From Heliocybe sulcata (Eukaryota > Basidiomycota > Agaricomycetes > Gloeophyllales > Gloeophyllaceae): a stretch of 64,000 bases of DNA. Within the stretch, counting starts at the first letter, position 1, and the number at the start of each line of letters is the position of its first letter. This document shows positions 1 to 15,247 of the stretch, piece by piece. The position numbers and the translations under genes are program-made. The notes under the pieces were generated by a model. That model did no database searches and was not told the origin of the DNA. It saw only the letters and a program-made list of their open reading frames with translations. The stretch covers positions 124,001 to 188,000 of the forward strand of contig ML213503.1 of assembly GCA_004369045.1 (NCBI GenBank). Direction: 5' to 3'.

Positions 1-431
1 AATTCCTGTAAGTCTACTGGGTGCCACCACGGAGAGACCAGAGCCAATCGAAATCCCGACGACGCGACTAGGACCCAAACAAATCACTTCATGTAGTGGG
101 TTCCCACGGTAAGAACGATCTCCGGCAAAGACGACCGCGTAGAAAATCACAATNNNNNNNNNNNNNNNNNNNNNNNNNNNNNNNNNNNNNNNNNNNNNNN
201 NNNNNNNNNNNNNNNNNNNNNNNNNNNNNNNNNNNNNNNNNNNNNNNNNNNNNNNNNNNNNNNNNNNNNNNNNNNNNNNNNNNNNNNNTGAAGCGGAACT
301 TAAATCCTGTAATGAGCACTACGCAAAATAACTCTCACGACTTCTCGGCATTGGCTTCCCACGCTGCTGCTGTTCGGCAACCCGCCCTACTTTTGAGCGT
401 AAGGACTCCTCCTTCGTTACCTCAGGACTCG
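1..431. other. Left edge with assembly gap, no gene seen
   Basis: Positions 154 to 288 are 135 undetermined bases. The sequence on both sides has no reading frame that I recognise. The gap lies close to the left end of the LTR element that follows, so the element's left boundary may be affected by assembly. Confidence 0.9.
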
Positions 432-592
432 TAATTGGTTATGGATTTTGTTTAGCCCAGATCAGGAATATTGTGGAATATTCCAGTATTATATTTCAAA
501 GTAGTATATAAAGTCTGAGGAGAAGCAGTCTCCTCATGGGCTTGTAATCTATGGCCTAACAGCCACTTGTATTAGTCTATCAAAAATCTACA
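432..592 (+). repeat. Left LTR copy (incomplete)
   Basis: These 161 bases are identical to 1629-1789. They include a TATA-like gtatataaag motif and end in ctaca, as the right LTR does. The left end is shorter than the right LTR. Confidence 0.85.
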
Positions 593-646
593 CAAGCCCA
601 TCAGACTACTACAAAGACTTTGCTCTACATCTACTCTGCTTACATA

Positions 647-1390
647 ATGTCAGCCAACAACATCAATTCCTTACTCGGGAATGTACCAAAGCTCACGGGA
701 AGCAATTACCATGATTGGAAATTTGCGATCTCGATGGTACTCCGCCGAGCCGGATGTTGGGGCGTGGTCTCCGGAATCGAGTCGAGACCAGCGACGCGGG
801 ATGGAGCATGGAGAACAAAGGCGGAAGAAGGTCTCACGGCTATTGGACTGACCATTGAACCCAGTCAGTACCAATATATTCAAGACATGCCCGATGGAGT
901 CGAGGCATGGAGGGCATTAGCCCGGATTTACGAGAAGAATAGCCGTGCGAATCGCATTGCCTTAAAAAGGCAATTCTACGGATATGTCCATGATCCAAGC
1001 AAGCCGATCCAAGAATACATCAATGGCATAACAACCCTTGCCTCACGGCTCAAAGCAATAGGGGTTAGACTCGAGGACATTGATATCATGGATGTCATTC
1101 TATTCAACCTCAATGACTCGTGGTCAAACATTGCCGCTACGCTGTGCGCGACAACCGACGAGTTGAATGTCGTGTCGGATATCACCGGAGCACTCCTGGA
1201 CGAAGAAGGAAGGCGCATCAGGACCCCGGACACTTCCATAGATATGGCTTTGGCTGCTCGTGGCCCACATGCTCAAGCAAGCTGGAGGTGCTACAAGTGC
1301 AATGAGCGTGGCCATATTGCGAGGAACTGTCCTAGAGGAAAGGAGGAAAAGGTCAATTTTGCGCTGGCAAATGAAGAATTTGGTTTTTGA
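647..1390 (+). CDS. Gag-like protein of the copia-type element
   Basis: This frame encodes about 247 residues from the ATG at 647. The N-terminal part, with LTGSNYHDWKF near residue 17, resembles the UBN2/DUF4219-type gag domain of Ty1/copia elements. A CX2CX4HX4C zinc knuckle (CYKCNERGHIARNC) lies near the C-terminus, as expected for the nucleocapsid part that binds RNA. The protein would form the particle that packages element RNA. The frame is followed by only about 200 bases before the right LTR, with no room for pol. It is treated here as part of a fossil element, not a host gene. Confidence 0.8.
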   Translation: MSANNINSLLGNVPKLTGSNYHDWKFAISMVLRRAGCWGVVSGIESRPATRDGAWRTKAEEGLTAIGLTIEPSQYQYIQDMPDGVEAWRALARIYEKNSRANRIALKRQFYGYVHDPSKPIQEYINGITTLASRLKAIGVRLEDIDIMDVILFNLNDSWSNIAATLCATTDELNVVSDITGALLDEEGRRIRTPDTSIDMALAARGPHAQASWRCYKCNERGHIARNCPRGKEEKVNFALANEEFGF

Positions 1391-1600
1391 GTTTGAAGAA
1401 GAAAACCCCGATTTGGAGCAAGACGGTGCGGAGATTGTGTGTCGATCTTGGCGGCAAGTGTTAGTCACTCCGATGTCGCCTGTGCAGTAAGTGTGTGTCG
1501 CTCCGGCTGCAGCACGTCGTCTCAGGCTCTGGGAATTTAGGTTATGGGGGAGTTTGGTATTTTCTTTCTATTACAGATGATATTTTGAGCAATGGGGGAG

Positions 1601-1789
1601 TGTTGGAAATTGCTCAACAATATCCCGATAATTGGTTATGGATTTTGTTTAGCCCAGATCAGGAATATTGTGGAATATTCCAGTATTATATTTCAAAGTA
1701 GTATATAAAGTCTGAGGAGAAGCAGTCTCCTCATGGGCTTGTAATCTATGGCCTAACAGCCACTTGTATTAGTCTATCAAAAATCTACA
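1601..1789 (+). repeat. Right LTR
   Basis: A 189-bp repeat starting tgttgg and ending ctaca, preceded directly by the purine-rich tract at 1591-1600. It carries the same TATA-like motif as the left copy. Confidence 0.85.
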
Positions 1790-2753
1790 TTCGGGACATA
1801 CCTTGGGCTTCGAGGCCGCTGAGATTGTAGTATATGTAGAAGGGGAAGCTGGCTGGGGTTTATTTGGATATGTTTGCGACTCGTACCTGTGGCGTCAACG
1901 CATCTCGTTGGCATCTCGCCAATACTTGTTTCTCCTTCTGACTCAGCGAACGAGTAAGTGTTCCTCCGGCCATACTCTGTGGTCATCTCAGAATCCATAT
2001 AACTACTAGTATCCATGGACTGACGCTGTTTGGCTTGACTTACACAGCAGGGGACAGTAAATACTAAAGGTTCCGACTTTCGTAGGCAGAGCTCACGCCA
2101 TCGTAGGATCGCCGTGGTCTTGCGGCATCGCAATGCATGATCCATATGATTCTAGCGCGACAGAATACTGAAGGTTATAGTCCGGCCATCCTCGGCATGG
2201 GCATACATACACCTATCCCAGCCGCGAACCAGAACGTGGGACGTACACCGCCAGACACCGCCTCTCGCGGAAGTACAGCAACAGAATCTCGCCTCAATGG
2301 CATATTCCGTCGAGAGCATTGATTCGTCGTGTCGCCGGGGCTACAATGCACACCTGAGTCGTTTAATAACGTTCTGATCTCATCTGTACTAGACAAAAGG
2401 ACATCCAGACGCAGCAGAGCGTGTCAACTTGCAGTGAGTATTCTTTACAATAGACTTCAAGTTCTGAAGCGAGTACTATCCTCCGGATTCAAGGAGGACG
2501 CGCGCGCTTGAAACCCAGACATGGTCTGACGGCAGCTCGAGGAGCTCACTTTCGGATTATTCCCCGCTTCTCCTGACTGGAAAACAGCCACAGACGGGAT
2601 GGTTACGCCGTCTCTCCTCTTGCCAGTATCAGAACGTCGATTCACGTCCTCAGAGCATGGTGAGTATAGATGCGGACGGCATTCATAGTGATAGTACCCA
2701 TTCCAGCTTTCCCTCTTCATATTGTACGAAACAGCGCCTTGCCCTTCGACGAA
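1790..2753. other. Intergenic, no gene supported
   Basis: Only short frames occur here (for example minus strand 1777-2145 and 2175-2396). None shows a recognised domain or a convincing exon chain. The right part should contain the promoter of the secreted-protein gene that starts at 2754. Confidence 0.5.
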
Positions 2754-3341
2754 ATGCACTTCACGCTCTCTGCTTTAGTCGTCGCTGCAGCGGCCACCCT
2801 CGCTTCTGCCAACCCTCTCTCCCATGCCGCCCGCCAATCCTGCCCGGAGTCCTCCAAGTTCGGCGACCTAGTCGCAGTCCCATCCGACCTCCATGCTGGT
2901 GCCGTAAGAAGGAATCTCTGAAAGAATTGTCTTCTTTTACTGAGCGCTCATTCTGCCGATAGAGCTTCACTGTCCACGCGGACTTCACATGCGCCATGCA
3001 GTCAGGCATCACGCCCAAGTACATCGACTACTACGTCGAAGACACAAAGGGCGGACAGCCTCGCATCCTGCTTGCCCGCCGGGAGTTCCACCTCGACGCG
3101 CCCCCACCCCCTGCCGACACCTTTTCCGCCGACGTAAGTGCTGCATTGAGCTCCCCATCTACCAACACCTAGCTTGACTAACACCGGGCTTCGGTAGATC
3201 CCCATGGGCCCGACCTACACCTCCACTGCCAACTATATCGTGAGCCTGTACACGACCTACGGCACCAATGTTACCGGCCGGGAGCCGTACTACCAAGTAG
3301 GCAGTACTTCCACTGGCATTGCTATTTCCCCCTCGCAATAA
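2754..3341 (+). CDS. Small secreted protein, function unknown
   Basis: Three exons (2754-2903, 2963-3133, 3198-3341), all joined in phase 0 with GT-AG introns of 59 and 64 bases, give a 154-residue protein. The start MHFTLSALVVAAAATLASA is a clear signal peptide with a likely cut after residue 19. The mature part has only two Cys (residues 30 and about 60), a Pro-rich stretch (DAPPPPAD) and a Tyr/Thr-rich tail, with no recognised domain. It would be exported, perhaps to the cell wall or medium. Size and layout fit the many lineage-specific small secreted proteins of fungi, but nothing here assigns a role such as effector. The reading frame is intact across both introns. Confidence 0.8.
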
Positions 3342-3819
3342 GGTTTTGGAGGCTCTTCGGGCTTCTCACAGAGGGGATTGGACGGCTGAGTGAAAGCATG
3401 CATGCGTCGGAGTGTCATAATGGACTCTAACATAACCTTGAGATTGAGATTCATTTCCATGATATACGTACCTGCGGCATAATAGTGACCTCCAAAACAT
3501 ACACATGTTTCAGTCTGAGAGTCAGTGATCTGCAACTCGAGTTATACTTGCGGTGTAAGTCAGTTATACGCCTTCCATGATGGGGGGGCCTCCAGCACAA
3601 TAGCATTTGAGAAGTCGCTAATAATGAGCTCCCATACAGACCCCGTTAGCATCCGGAAGAACCCTCGGCATACATTTCTGTATTCATACATAATGATACA
3701 TGACTTACATATGCTTCCACACTTGAAGGCGGTATATTCGCAGACCACATATCTCCCAGGAGAAGGTGAGAGCAAGGACCGAGGTGCGACCAACTCGAGA
3801 AGACCCAGCTAGGTTCTCT

Positions 3820-6441
3820 CTAATCCTTCGGAACTGCAGGCAGACCCGTGAGCGTCATATATCCAACAGACATCGCATGCACGTACTCGCTGGATAATCA
3901 ACCTCCTCCGGACTCAGATACCACGCCCCTAGCGCAAATTCAGCCGGCCGTCACTTCGTCGCGAGAGAACCCCGGACTCACTGTCGCCCGTCAGCGTCTT
4001 CTCGTTGTATGTCTGCCCATCTCCGAGCCAGTAGAACCTATTATTGACGGGGTCCAGTGGCTGGTAATCGAAGTCTTCCCAGCGCGGATGCGCGATGGCG
4101 CGCAAGTAGTGTAGACATGATCCTATGCGACGAGTTCGTTAATAAACGGTGCAATTCAACGACAAGGCGCCCAAATTGTACCTGGGAAAACTCCCACCAC
4201 GCGACCCTCCTCCTTGCCCATCTTGTACCAAGATCGGCACTTCTCACTATAAATAGTCTACAGAGAATCAATGATCAGATACTGAATATACGCAAACGCG
4301 AAAACTCACAGTCGGGAAATACGCCTCCAAATACTCATCAAACTCATCCACCGCCTGCTTCTTCACACACAGACTCTTCAGCCGTTCCCGCTGGAGCTTC
4401 AGCGTCGCCTTGACAGCATACTCCACCTGCCTCTCGAGGACGCACGCTAAGGACCCCGAGCCAAAGCCCGAGTTCGGGCCGAACGACTGGAACCAATTCG
4501 GGAACCCGTCGACGGTCAACGCGAGATATGTTTTAGGATGGGGGTCGTATTTCTCTTGCAGGGTAACGCCGTTCCGCCCGACGAAGGGGAAGGAGTACTT
4601 GAAGGAGGTGTCGAAGCCTGTAGCGGAGGGTGAGCGGATGCTGTACGGCTGGTGTAAGGAAAGTGTGTACCGGTTGCGCAGACGATGACGTCGAGGTCGC
4701 AGTGCCTACCGTCGACCAGCTCGATGCCTTTCTCTGTTATCCGCTTTATGTGTGTCGTCTCGAAAGTGACCTGTCGGGACGTTCACTAAATATCAGGAAG
4801 GGGTTTACCCGGAGGGACACCTACGTTGTCCTCGCAAAGCGCCTCGAGATACCCAGGACCCGGCGTCAGTCTCCTGCACGCAACACCAAACTCCGGGATG
4901 ACTACAACGCGATGCCTGAACACGTGCACTTGGGGAGACCAGGCTGTCTGCGCGACTCACGATGTTTGGCAATATCCGGCCTCTTTGCCAGCCTCCTCTT
5001 CATGTCGGCCGTGAAAGCCTCCCGAGCTGCCAACTGTTGCGCCGTCCCCTTGAGCGTGGAAGCGTGGATAGACTGCCGAGAGAAGGTCAGAGAGTAGTCA
5101 AGTGCCGTGATGAGACCTTGAGCTCACGTTAAGCTCGTTTTCAAGCTCCCATCTGAACTGTTTGTAGAAGACGGGGTCTCGGAATCGCTCTTTGTCTTCT
5201 TCTGTGAACTTGTCTAAGCGCCGGCGTCAGTCACGTTGCACAATTTTCGGCGATGATGGCTCCACTTACGATTGCCACGCGTGTCTCTCCCGAGTATTTG
5301 GCCCGTCTTCTCCTCCAAGAAAGGCGTCGCTAGCCACGTCTTGCCACGAACGAAATTGACAAGCTGCGCCACCTTGGGTTGCAGGGCTGGCACAATTTGG
5401 ATCGCCGATGACCCCTGCTCAACAGATTAAGCATACGATAAGACCTGTTGCGATAGTAACTTACACATCCGATCACGCCTACTTTCTTATCCCCCCAATC
5501 TTTCACCCCGTCCTCCCAATGGCCATCCGTAACATCCCACTGCGCACTATGCAGCACCTTCCCCTTGAACTCCTTCAGCCCCTCAATGTCAGGCCAATTC
5601 CACCTCGCCAATAACCCCAAGCCCGTGAACAGCACGTCCGCCTTATCTTCGAACTCCTCATATTGCTTATTTTCTGGGGTGCTATTGGGTAAGGGCCGCC
5701 GGATGCGCAGGCGCCACTTGCCCTCGGCGTCCTCCCAGTACGCGCCCATGAGCTCGTGCTCGAGCTTGATATATTTGTTGACTTTGTATTTAGCGGCGAC
5801 GCGCTCAAGGTACTTCCGAATTTCGGGGCCGGGGGCGTAGAACGACGACCACTCGGTCTGAAAAGGATTAGTTCAGAGCGGATGATAGGTGATAGTGCGC
5901 CATTGCTTGCTCACATTGTCTTCGAACGTGTACTGGTACTAAAATACGTCGTATATCAGCTGCGAAAGGGTGGACTAAACCACTGAACCCACCGTGTGTG
6001 AAGGGATATCGCAAGCGAGTCCCTAACAAAGGCCATGCGCATGTTAACTGGCTGAGGCACGACCCGTCAATCTGCAACTCACGGGATACTTGTTGTTGTA
6101 CCAAGTTCCGCCAATGCCTGCATTCTTGTCGTAGATGACAAAATCGACGTCCGGGACTCTCTGGGGGAACCTGAGTGTTTCAAAGAACTCCATAGGTGTT
6201 CAGAGCATCAAAGGACGGACGAGTCGCGTACCTGATCCCAGCTGCGATACCGCTGACACCCGCACCTATGCAGACCACACGCATAGGCCTGTACTCGTCG
6301 ACAGAGAAGTCCCCGAGCTTGAAGTGCGGGGTGTGCCCGTTAACGCCATTGACTCCATTGACGCCGTTGATTCCTAGTAGAGACTAGATGAACGGCGCGG
6401 AACGTTATTCCAATGCTTGCAGAGCACATACCGTTGGACAT
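3820..6441 (-). CDS. Flavin monooxygenase, Baeyer-Villiger type (copy 1)
   Basis: A FAD- and NADPH-dependent monooxygenase of about 600 residues, spread over more than a dozen exons. The first exon codes only for MSNG, followed by a small NGV repeat. The FAD Rossmann motif GAGVSGIAAG is near the N-terminus. The Baeyer-Villiger fingerprint FxGxxxHxxxWD appears as FKGKVLHSAQWD, followed by a second Rossmann motif (GVIG-GSSAIQ) for NADPH that spans an intron. The C-terminus ends GAWYLSPEEVDYPAVPKD. Such enzymes insert oxygen next to a carbonyl or oxidise heteroatoms; the substrate cannot be read from sequence. Copy 2 at 10882-13353 matches it along its whole length with the same intron positions where I compared them. 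Spliced by eye the frame looks intact. Confidence 0.85.
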
Positions 6442-7079
6442 GGTTTATCTGAGGGTGCAGCGACGACCGGGCCATCCTGACGACAGTATACCTTGATATA
6501 TACCGTTCAGGTCATCATGTGAACGTCTTTGAGCCCGGCAGAATGATTAGGGGATAGCTCGCTTGTTCTCGTTCGAATTCAGTGGGAGGAGGATGTGCAA
6601 TTCTGGACTGATAACCATGTCTCGTGAGATGGGTGCTCAAATATAGCCTAACAGCCGATCGTGATCATGATCAAGACAGACGGAGAAGAGAAAGCTGTGC
6701 TTCGAACGCATTAATATGTTGCCATTACCAAATACGTCCATCGTGATATGTGTCCAGAGATACCTCGCTACGCCTTCCAATTGTAATGGAAGTGATAGAC
6801 GTGGAATCGAAATCCCATGCACGAACTCTTGGAGACGCCAAAGGACTGTTCGAAAGCATCGGGTTCAATGTAAGTATGGCGGTCAGACTGACACCGCACT
6901 GGGTTGTCAGTCAACAGTTCGTAAAGCCAGCGAAGTAAGGACGCACGGAGTAGATTGCCTCATCCACGCCACTTGCAATGGTTCAGTTAAGAATTCATGT
7001 TCGTCAAAAACAAAGTTCTCGTACAAGTTCGCATCGTCCCAATAGCCTACAACAAAATACGGGTTAATATCGCTGCACA
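6442..7079. other. Intergenic between monooxygenase copy 1 and the carboxylase
   Basis: No gene is supported here. It should hold the promoter of the minus-strand monooxygenase (its start codon is at 6441) and the 3' end of the carboxylase transcript. I see no clear TATA element or repeat. Confidence 0.5.
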
Positions 7080-10222
<3,143 letters not shown>

Positions 10223-10881
10223 GCTTGCGCAGTAGCAGCGGTGAGTGCAGTGAGATCAGAGAGCGTTCCGTTAATGCCGTTCCCCCCACTACGTTTGGGC
10301 GCTAACGGCTCTCGAAAGCATCAGCTGACCGTGTCGGACAGGTACAAGACTAGTATACGTATGACCTCGATTATTGATAGGAGGCACCGAGGTTCTCCTG
10401 ACCGACAAGAGTAATGCCTGCTCGATGTCTCTGACGATGAGTGCACCTTTTGCCTCGGATAAGCACGATGTTGGGTTTGAAGTGTTCAAACTTCAGTATT
10501 AGCAATCCGTATCAAGTGAGCTATACCCTCTTGCTGTCATCGTCGTTCTCTTGCTCTCGATTTCATTTGTGGTGCAGCGTTCGCAGTCGGCTAGCTTTAT
10601 CATCAGCAAATATGATCCAAATGTACGGATCCAGCAGGCTCGCGTGATGTCGAGGACGGCAACGCGAAAGGCACTCCGACATCCCGCCCCCTCGCACCCT
10701 GCTAAATGCTTTATGCGCCATTTCAACACTCGCAGTGTCATATGAGAGGTAGTATTCATAATCCGTATATCCCCCCGCCTTCATATACTCTTCCCCGCCA
10801 GCCCCGCAACCCCCGCATTCCACCCCGCATTATCTCTTCGCAGCATAATCTGTTGCCCCTAATTAACCATCAACTCCAACC
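10223..10881. promoter_or_regulatory. Shared divergent promoter region (carboxylase / monooxygenase copy 2)
   Basis: About 660 bases lie between two genes that run away from each other, so both promoters must be here. The 90 bases before the monooxygenase start are C-rich (ccccgccagccccgcaaccc). I found no clear TATA box and no gene. Confidence 0.5.
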
Positions 10882-13353
10882 ATGGCCTCCGGCGGTGCCC
10901 ACCACATTCTGAGCGCTGTTCCTGCTGAACCAACCACTGTTCCGAACGGCTTCAACAGCTCTGCCAGTCATTATGAGCTGCCGGACTTCTCTATTGACGA
11001 GTATAGGCCTATCAAGGTGGTATGCATAGGCGCTGGGTTTAGTGGTGTTGCAGCGGGTATCAGGTACGCCAACGTTGGGCTGGCCTCATTCGACGAACTT
11101 TGACACATGCCAAGGATCCCTCAGCGAGTTCCAAACGTCAACTTGACGATTTACGACAAGAACCCTGGCGTGGGCGGTGCTTGGTATCTGAACAAGTATC
11201 CGGTGCGCCTCCCGATATTTATCCGGTCACGCGCCCTAACGTCGGTGTAGGGATTGGCCTGCGACATCCCGTCTCATTGCTACCAATACACCTTCGAGGA
11301 GAATGTAGGTACCATTGACCACTCTCCCTGGCTCGTCTTGGTTATCCCGACTTGCAGCCCAGCTGGTCCGCCTTCTACGCCCCCGGCCCGGAGATCCGCC
11401 AATACCTAGAGCGCGTCGCAGACAAGTATAAAGTTCACAAATACCTCAAACTCAACCACGAACTGATTGGCGCACACTGGGACGACGGCAAGTCGCACTG
11501 GCTGCTCAAGCTCAAGCGTCTGTCTCCTAGCTCAACCAAGGAGAATCCGCAATATGAGGAGATCGAGGACACTGCTGACGTACTGATCACGAGCCTTGGT
11601 TCGCTGGGGCGGTGGGACTGGCCGGATATTGAGGGGCTGAAGAGCTTCAAGGGGCGTGTGCTGCACAGTGCGCAGTGGGACGTGACGGACGGGCATTGGG
11701 AAGAGGGTGTGAAGGACTGGGGAGACAAGAAGGTCGGCGTCATCGGCGTGGTGAGTGTCATGATATCCTCTCAAACGTGCGAGGCGAGTAAAGCTAACTT
11801 TTGCGGTGGGGTATAGGGCAGCTCGGCGATCCAGATCGTACCGGCGCTGCAGCCGAAGGTGAAGCAGGTCGTGAACTTTGTGCGGGGCCGGACATGGCTC
11901 GCGACGCCATTCCAGGGAGAAAAGATGGCGATGCTGTTGAAGAGGGACGGTAGTTCTCAGCAGAATTGTACGTCGCCTCGGTTTTCCTTGTCACACCCGA
12001 CCTCGAGTAATTAATGTGCTGTCCAGACAAGTTCAGCGACGAGGATAAGAAGCGGTTTAGTGAGGATAAGGAGTTCTATAAGGAGTTCCGACGCGAGCTG
12101 GAGGCTGATCTGAACGTGCGTTATTTGCTCCTCTTGTCTGTGCCACAGGCAACTGACGTTCCTCGTTTAGTCTGTACACGGTGCAACCCTCCGCGGCAGC
12201 AAACAGCAGCAAGGCGCGCGGCAGGCGTTCAAGGAGAACATGCTCAAGAAGCTCGCGAAGAAGCCGTGGATCGCAGATCACAGTACGCTCTTCTTCTCCT
12301 GGCTTCTCATCTCGTCTGCTAATGCCTGCTGAAAGTCGTGCCCGAGTTCGCGGTGGCGTGTCGGCGCCTGACGCCAGGGCCTGGGTATCTCGAAGCGCTG
12401 TGCGAGGATAACGTACGCGTCCGGAGATAAGATGGGATACTGTATTGACGGTATGGCTCTTATAGGCGACGTTTGAGACGAAGCAGATTAAGCGCGTCAC
12501 TCCTACTGGTATCGAAATGGAGGACGGGCGGCACTATGATCTGGACGTGGTCGTCTGCGCAACAGGTATGTTACCTTTTACCTCTTTCTACCCGATTTAC
12601 TGATCGCGCGCGACACAGGCTTCGACACATCGTTTAGATACCCATTCCCCTTCGTCGGGCGTAACGGGCTAACCCTGCAAGACAAGTTCACGCCGCACCC
12701 GCGGACGTACATGGGCATGTGCGTCGACGGGTTCCCGAACTGGTTCCAGACGCTCGGCCCGAACTCGGCGGTGGGCAGCGGGAGCTTGCTGGTGATCGTG
12801 GAGCGGCAGCTGGACTATGCGATCAAGGCGGTGCAGAAGATGCAGAGGGAGCGGCTGCGGACGGTGGAGGTGAAGAAGGAGGCGGTGGATGATTTTGACG
12901 CGTACTTGGAGACGTACTTCCCGAAGGTGCGTGTGCGCTGGGAGGAGTGTGTGCTGGGCTCAGACTTGGGGTGTAGACGGTTTACAGCGAGAAGTGCCGG
13001 TCGTGGTACAAGATGGGCCAGGAGGAAGGCCGTGTCGTCGGGTTGTGGCCGGGGTCGTGTCTCCACGCCGTGCGCGCCATGGCGAACCCACGCTGGGAAG
13101 ACTTCAACTACGAGCTCGCGGACCCGGTCAAGAACAGGTTCTACTGGCTCGGCGATGGGCAGACGTACAACGAGAAGACGATGACGGGTGACCGTGAGTA
13201 GTTGATTGTCTCCGCTGGGGTGAGCGGTGAACTGATGGGATGCGATAGGTGCTTGGTACCTCAGTCCCGAAGAGGTCAACGTGCCTCCTGGTAAGCGTGC
13301 CGTTAGTTGTCGTATGGGCTGTGACTGAATTTCCTGTAGTTCCTACGGAGTAA
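10882..13353 (+). CDS. Flavin monooxygenase, Baeyer-Villiger type (copy 2)
   Basis: Thirteen exons sum to 1827 coding bases, giving 608 residues with no frame break. Domains in order: FAD-binding Rossmann motif GAGFSGVAAG near residue 55; the NADPH-domain entry KVGVIGVGSSAIQIVPAL; the Baeyer-Villiger fingerprint FxGxxxHxxxWD as FKGRVLHSAQWD; a conserved C-terminal block with FYWLGDGQTYNEKT. It uses NADPH and oxygen to oxidise an unknown ketone or heteroatom substrate, probably in the cytosol, as no signal peptide or membrane span is seen. It shares sequence, end motif (YLSPEEV) and intron pattern with copy 1, so the two came from duplication. The N-terminal 40 residues differ between copies. 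Confidence 0.88.
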
Positions 13354-13674
13354 AGCGAAGAAAGTAGCAGGCGACGTGAGAGCTTCGCGCTCAGCATGTA
13401 GTGCTTTCCCCTCTGTACTCGGTGTATTTCTTAGAATATATAGCATTATTTGACGCATCAATGCATCATGAGCCGGTGTTCCGCATGCTCAGAGCAAGCC
13501 TGGTGGCATGTGAGAAGACTAAGTAGAATGATACCGACTGCAGCTGTACAAGAGGATAGGTCCTCTCCTCGACTAATCCCATAAGCGAAGGTAGACTACC
13601 ACGTTGCAACAGACGAATGGAAGTCGTCAGTGCAATAAATATACCTAACCACTTTGATTCCTCCGTGAATAGAG
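13354..13674. other. Convergent 3' region
   Basis: Two genes end towards each other here. There are no coding signals; the stretch should contain both 3' untranslated ends. Confidence 0.6.
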
Positions 13675-15247
13675 TTAAGCGCTCAATGCAGAGAGAGGGA
13701 TGCCACCACCAGGCGTTGGTGTTGGCGCGTCCACGCCGGATATCGCAGCGGGGATGGTCACGCGAAGTTCGTTTGCGACTCCCAGAGGTGCAGCTAAGCT
13801 CGGAGGTTCCGGGTTCTGCGTGTTCTGTGGTGTCCACAGGAGATTCATGTCCTCTTCCGCTGTCTCTGCAACGTCTTCTGTCGTGGTCGCCTCCTCACTG
13901 GCAGCTGGTATGTCTTCCAGCAGGCTTGGGGTGGACGCACCCGACTGCCGCCCTTCGATGATCCGGACGATCTCCGCGAAGACTTCATCCCCATTCCATC
14001 CCTCGGGACCGATGAGATGGAGTCTCTCGGCATCGTCGTAGGATTTAGCCTGGGCGATAGCGTCGTGTATAGCCTTGCGCTCCGGCTTGGGTATATTCGG
14101 GTGTGTGCCCTTGAATTGTGCGACGCACCATTTCGTGCTCGACCAATGGTTGTCGAGGTACTTACACTGAGTGCAAGCTGAGTTACGGCGATTCGACGGG
14201 GGATACGACGACTCACCATCCGTATATACTGGGGAACTAACGTCTTCTCGAGATCTGTCAGAGGAACCGGTGCAAAACACGTCGGATTAGATTCGGCAGC
14301 AGTTGCGATCATTACCGAGTGAGCGCCTGTACAACACTGAGATGGGCCCGCTAGAGTTAACGCAGTTCCGACCTACCTGTGATCTTCTTGACTCTCTTCG
14401 CATCTTCGAAGGATACGCAGTCACCATTTGCAATGACTGACACGCCTTTGCCCAAGCCTTCCACAAATTCCACAATTTCGCGCAGTCGTTCGATTAGGGC
14501 TTTCTCGCGAGGCCTCATATTCCGTGTCCGGCAGTGGACAGTCAGGTTCGTAATTCCCGTCTCTACTATCTGCCGTACCAGATCGAGTGTATCCTTTTGG
14601 TCCGGAAGTAGTCTGATTTTAGCGGACACCGTTATATGGGCAGGCAGATTCTGCCGCAGCTTGGTGAGAATAGAACACAGCAAATCGGGCGTGGACAGCA
14701 GAGCTGCGCCCATCCCGCCTTGCGTCGAGAACGGTTTCGGGCACCCACAGTTGAGATCGACGCCAGCAACATCCTGAATGACCGTCTGAGCCGCTTGGAG
14801 CGCCAGATCTGGATTTGCGGATCCTATTTGGTAAATCAAATATGGCTTCTCGACAGGATGTGTCGTGAACATGGCCTTGGAGTTGCCTTTATACGATACA
14901 ATCCCAGTGACAGCTAATGTAGAACATAAGTAATCTGAATGAAGTCTGTAATGAGCCTACTTACGATCTACCACGCGCTCAGCGTGCAAGATGGCTTTGT
15001 CGACAATCTCCGGGCCCCAGACCAATTTTGCGCCATGCTTCAAAGCATACAGTCTATTCGGCACTGTTCAAATAACGTATGAGTGAGTCATAGCGCAAGA
15101 TAATTCCAGTCCGGACCTACACGCTCCCGAGCGAACCATGGGTGCCAGTACCACACCGTTCTTGAAGTCTTCCGACGTGAGGTGGTCCAATTTGATACGT
15201 TTCGCATCTCTTGCAGCAGATGAAACAGAGAGGGACCGACGAGCCAT
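13675..15247 (-). CDS. DUS2: tRNA-dihydrouridine synthase 2
   Basis: An FMN enzyme that reduces uridine to dihydrouridine at position 20 of cytoplasmic tRNA. The start chosen (ATG at 15247) is followed by VVLAPMVRSGALPNRLYAL, the usual Dus opening. Next come GVDLNCGCPK, holding the active-site Cys, then KIRLLPDQKDTLDLV, TVHCRTRNMRPREKA and VIANGDC, the FMN barrel. SVMIATAAESNPTCF follows after an intron and is typical of the Dus2 subgroup. The last exon has a helical part and a low-complexity, acidic C-terminal tail. All splices tested keep frame. The reading frame stays open for a further 181 codons upstream to an ATG at 15790, which could give a much longer N-terminus; I prefer the shorter form. 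Confidence 0.88.

Larger units (their letters stand above)
432..1789 (+). mobile_element. Gag-only Ty1/copia-like LTR element (TR-GAG type)
   Basis: A short LTR retrotransposon fossil. Its parts in order are a left LTR copy (432-592, an incomplete copy), one gag reading frame (647-1390), a short spacer, a purine-rich tract aatgggggag (1591-1600) and a complete right LTR (1601-1789, TG...CA ends). The two LTRs are identical over the 161 bases they share, so the insertion should be young. There is no protease, integrase or reverse transcriptase region, so it could move only with enzymes supplied by a relative; this matches the gag-only non-autonomous elements called TR-GAG in plants. It looks nearly whole for such an element, with one loss at the left end. 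Copia affiliation rests on the gag type. Confidence 0.85.
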
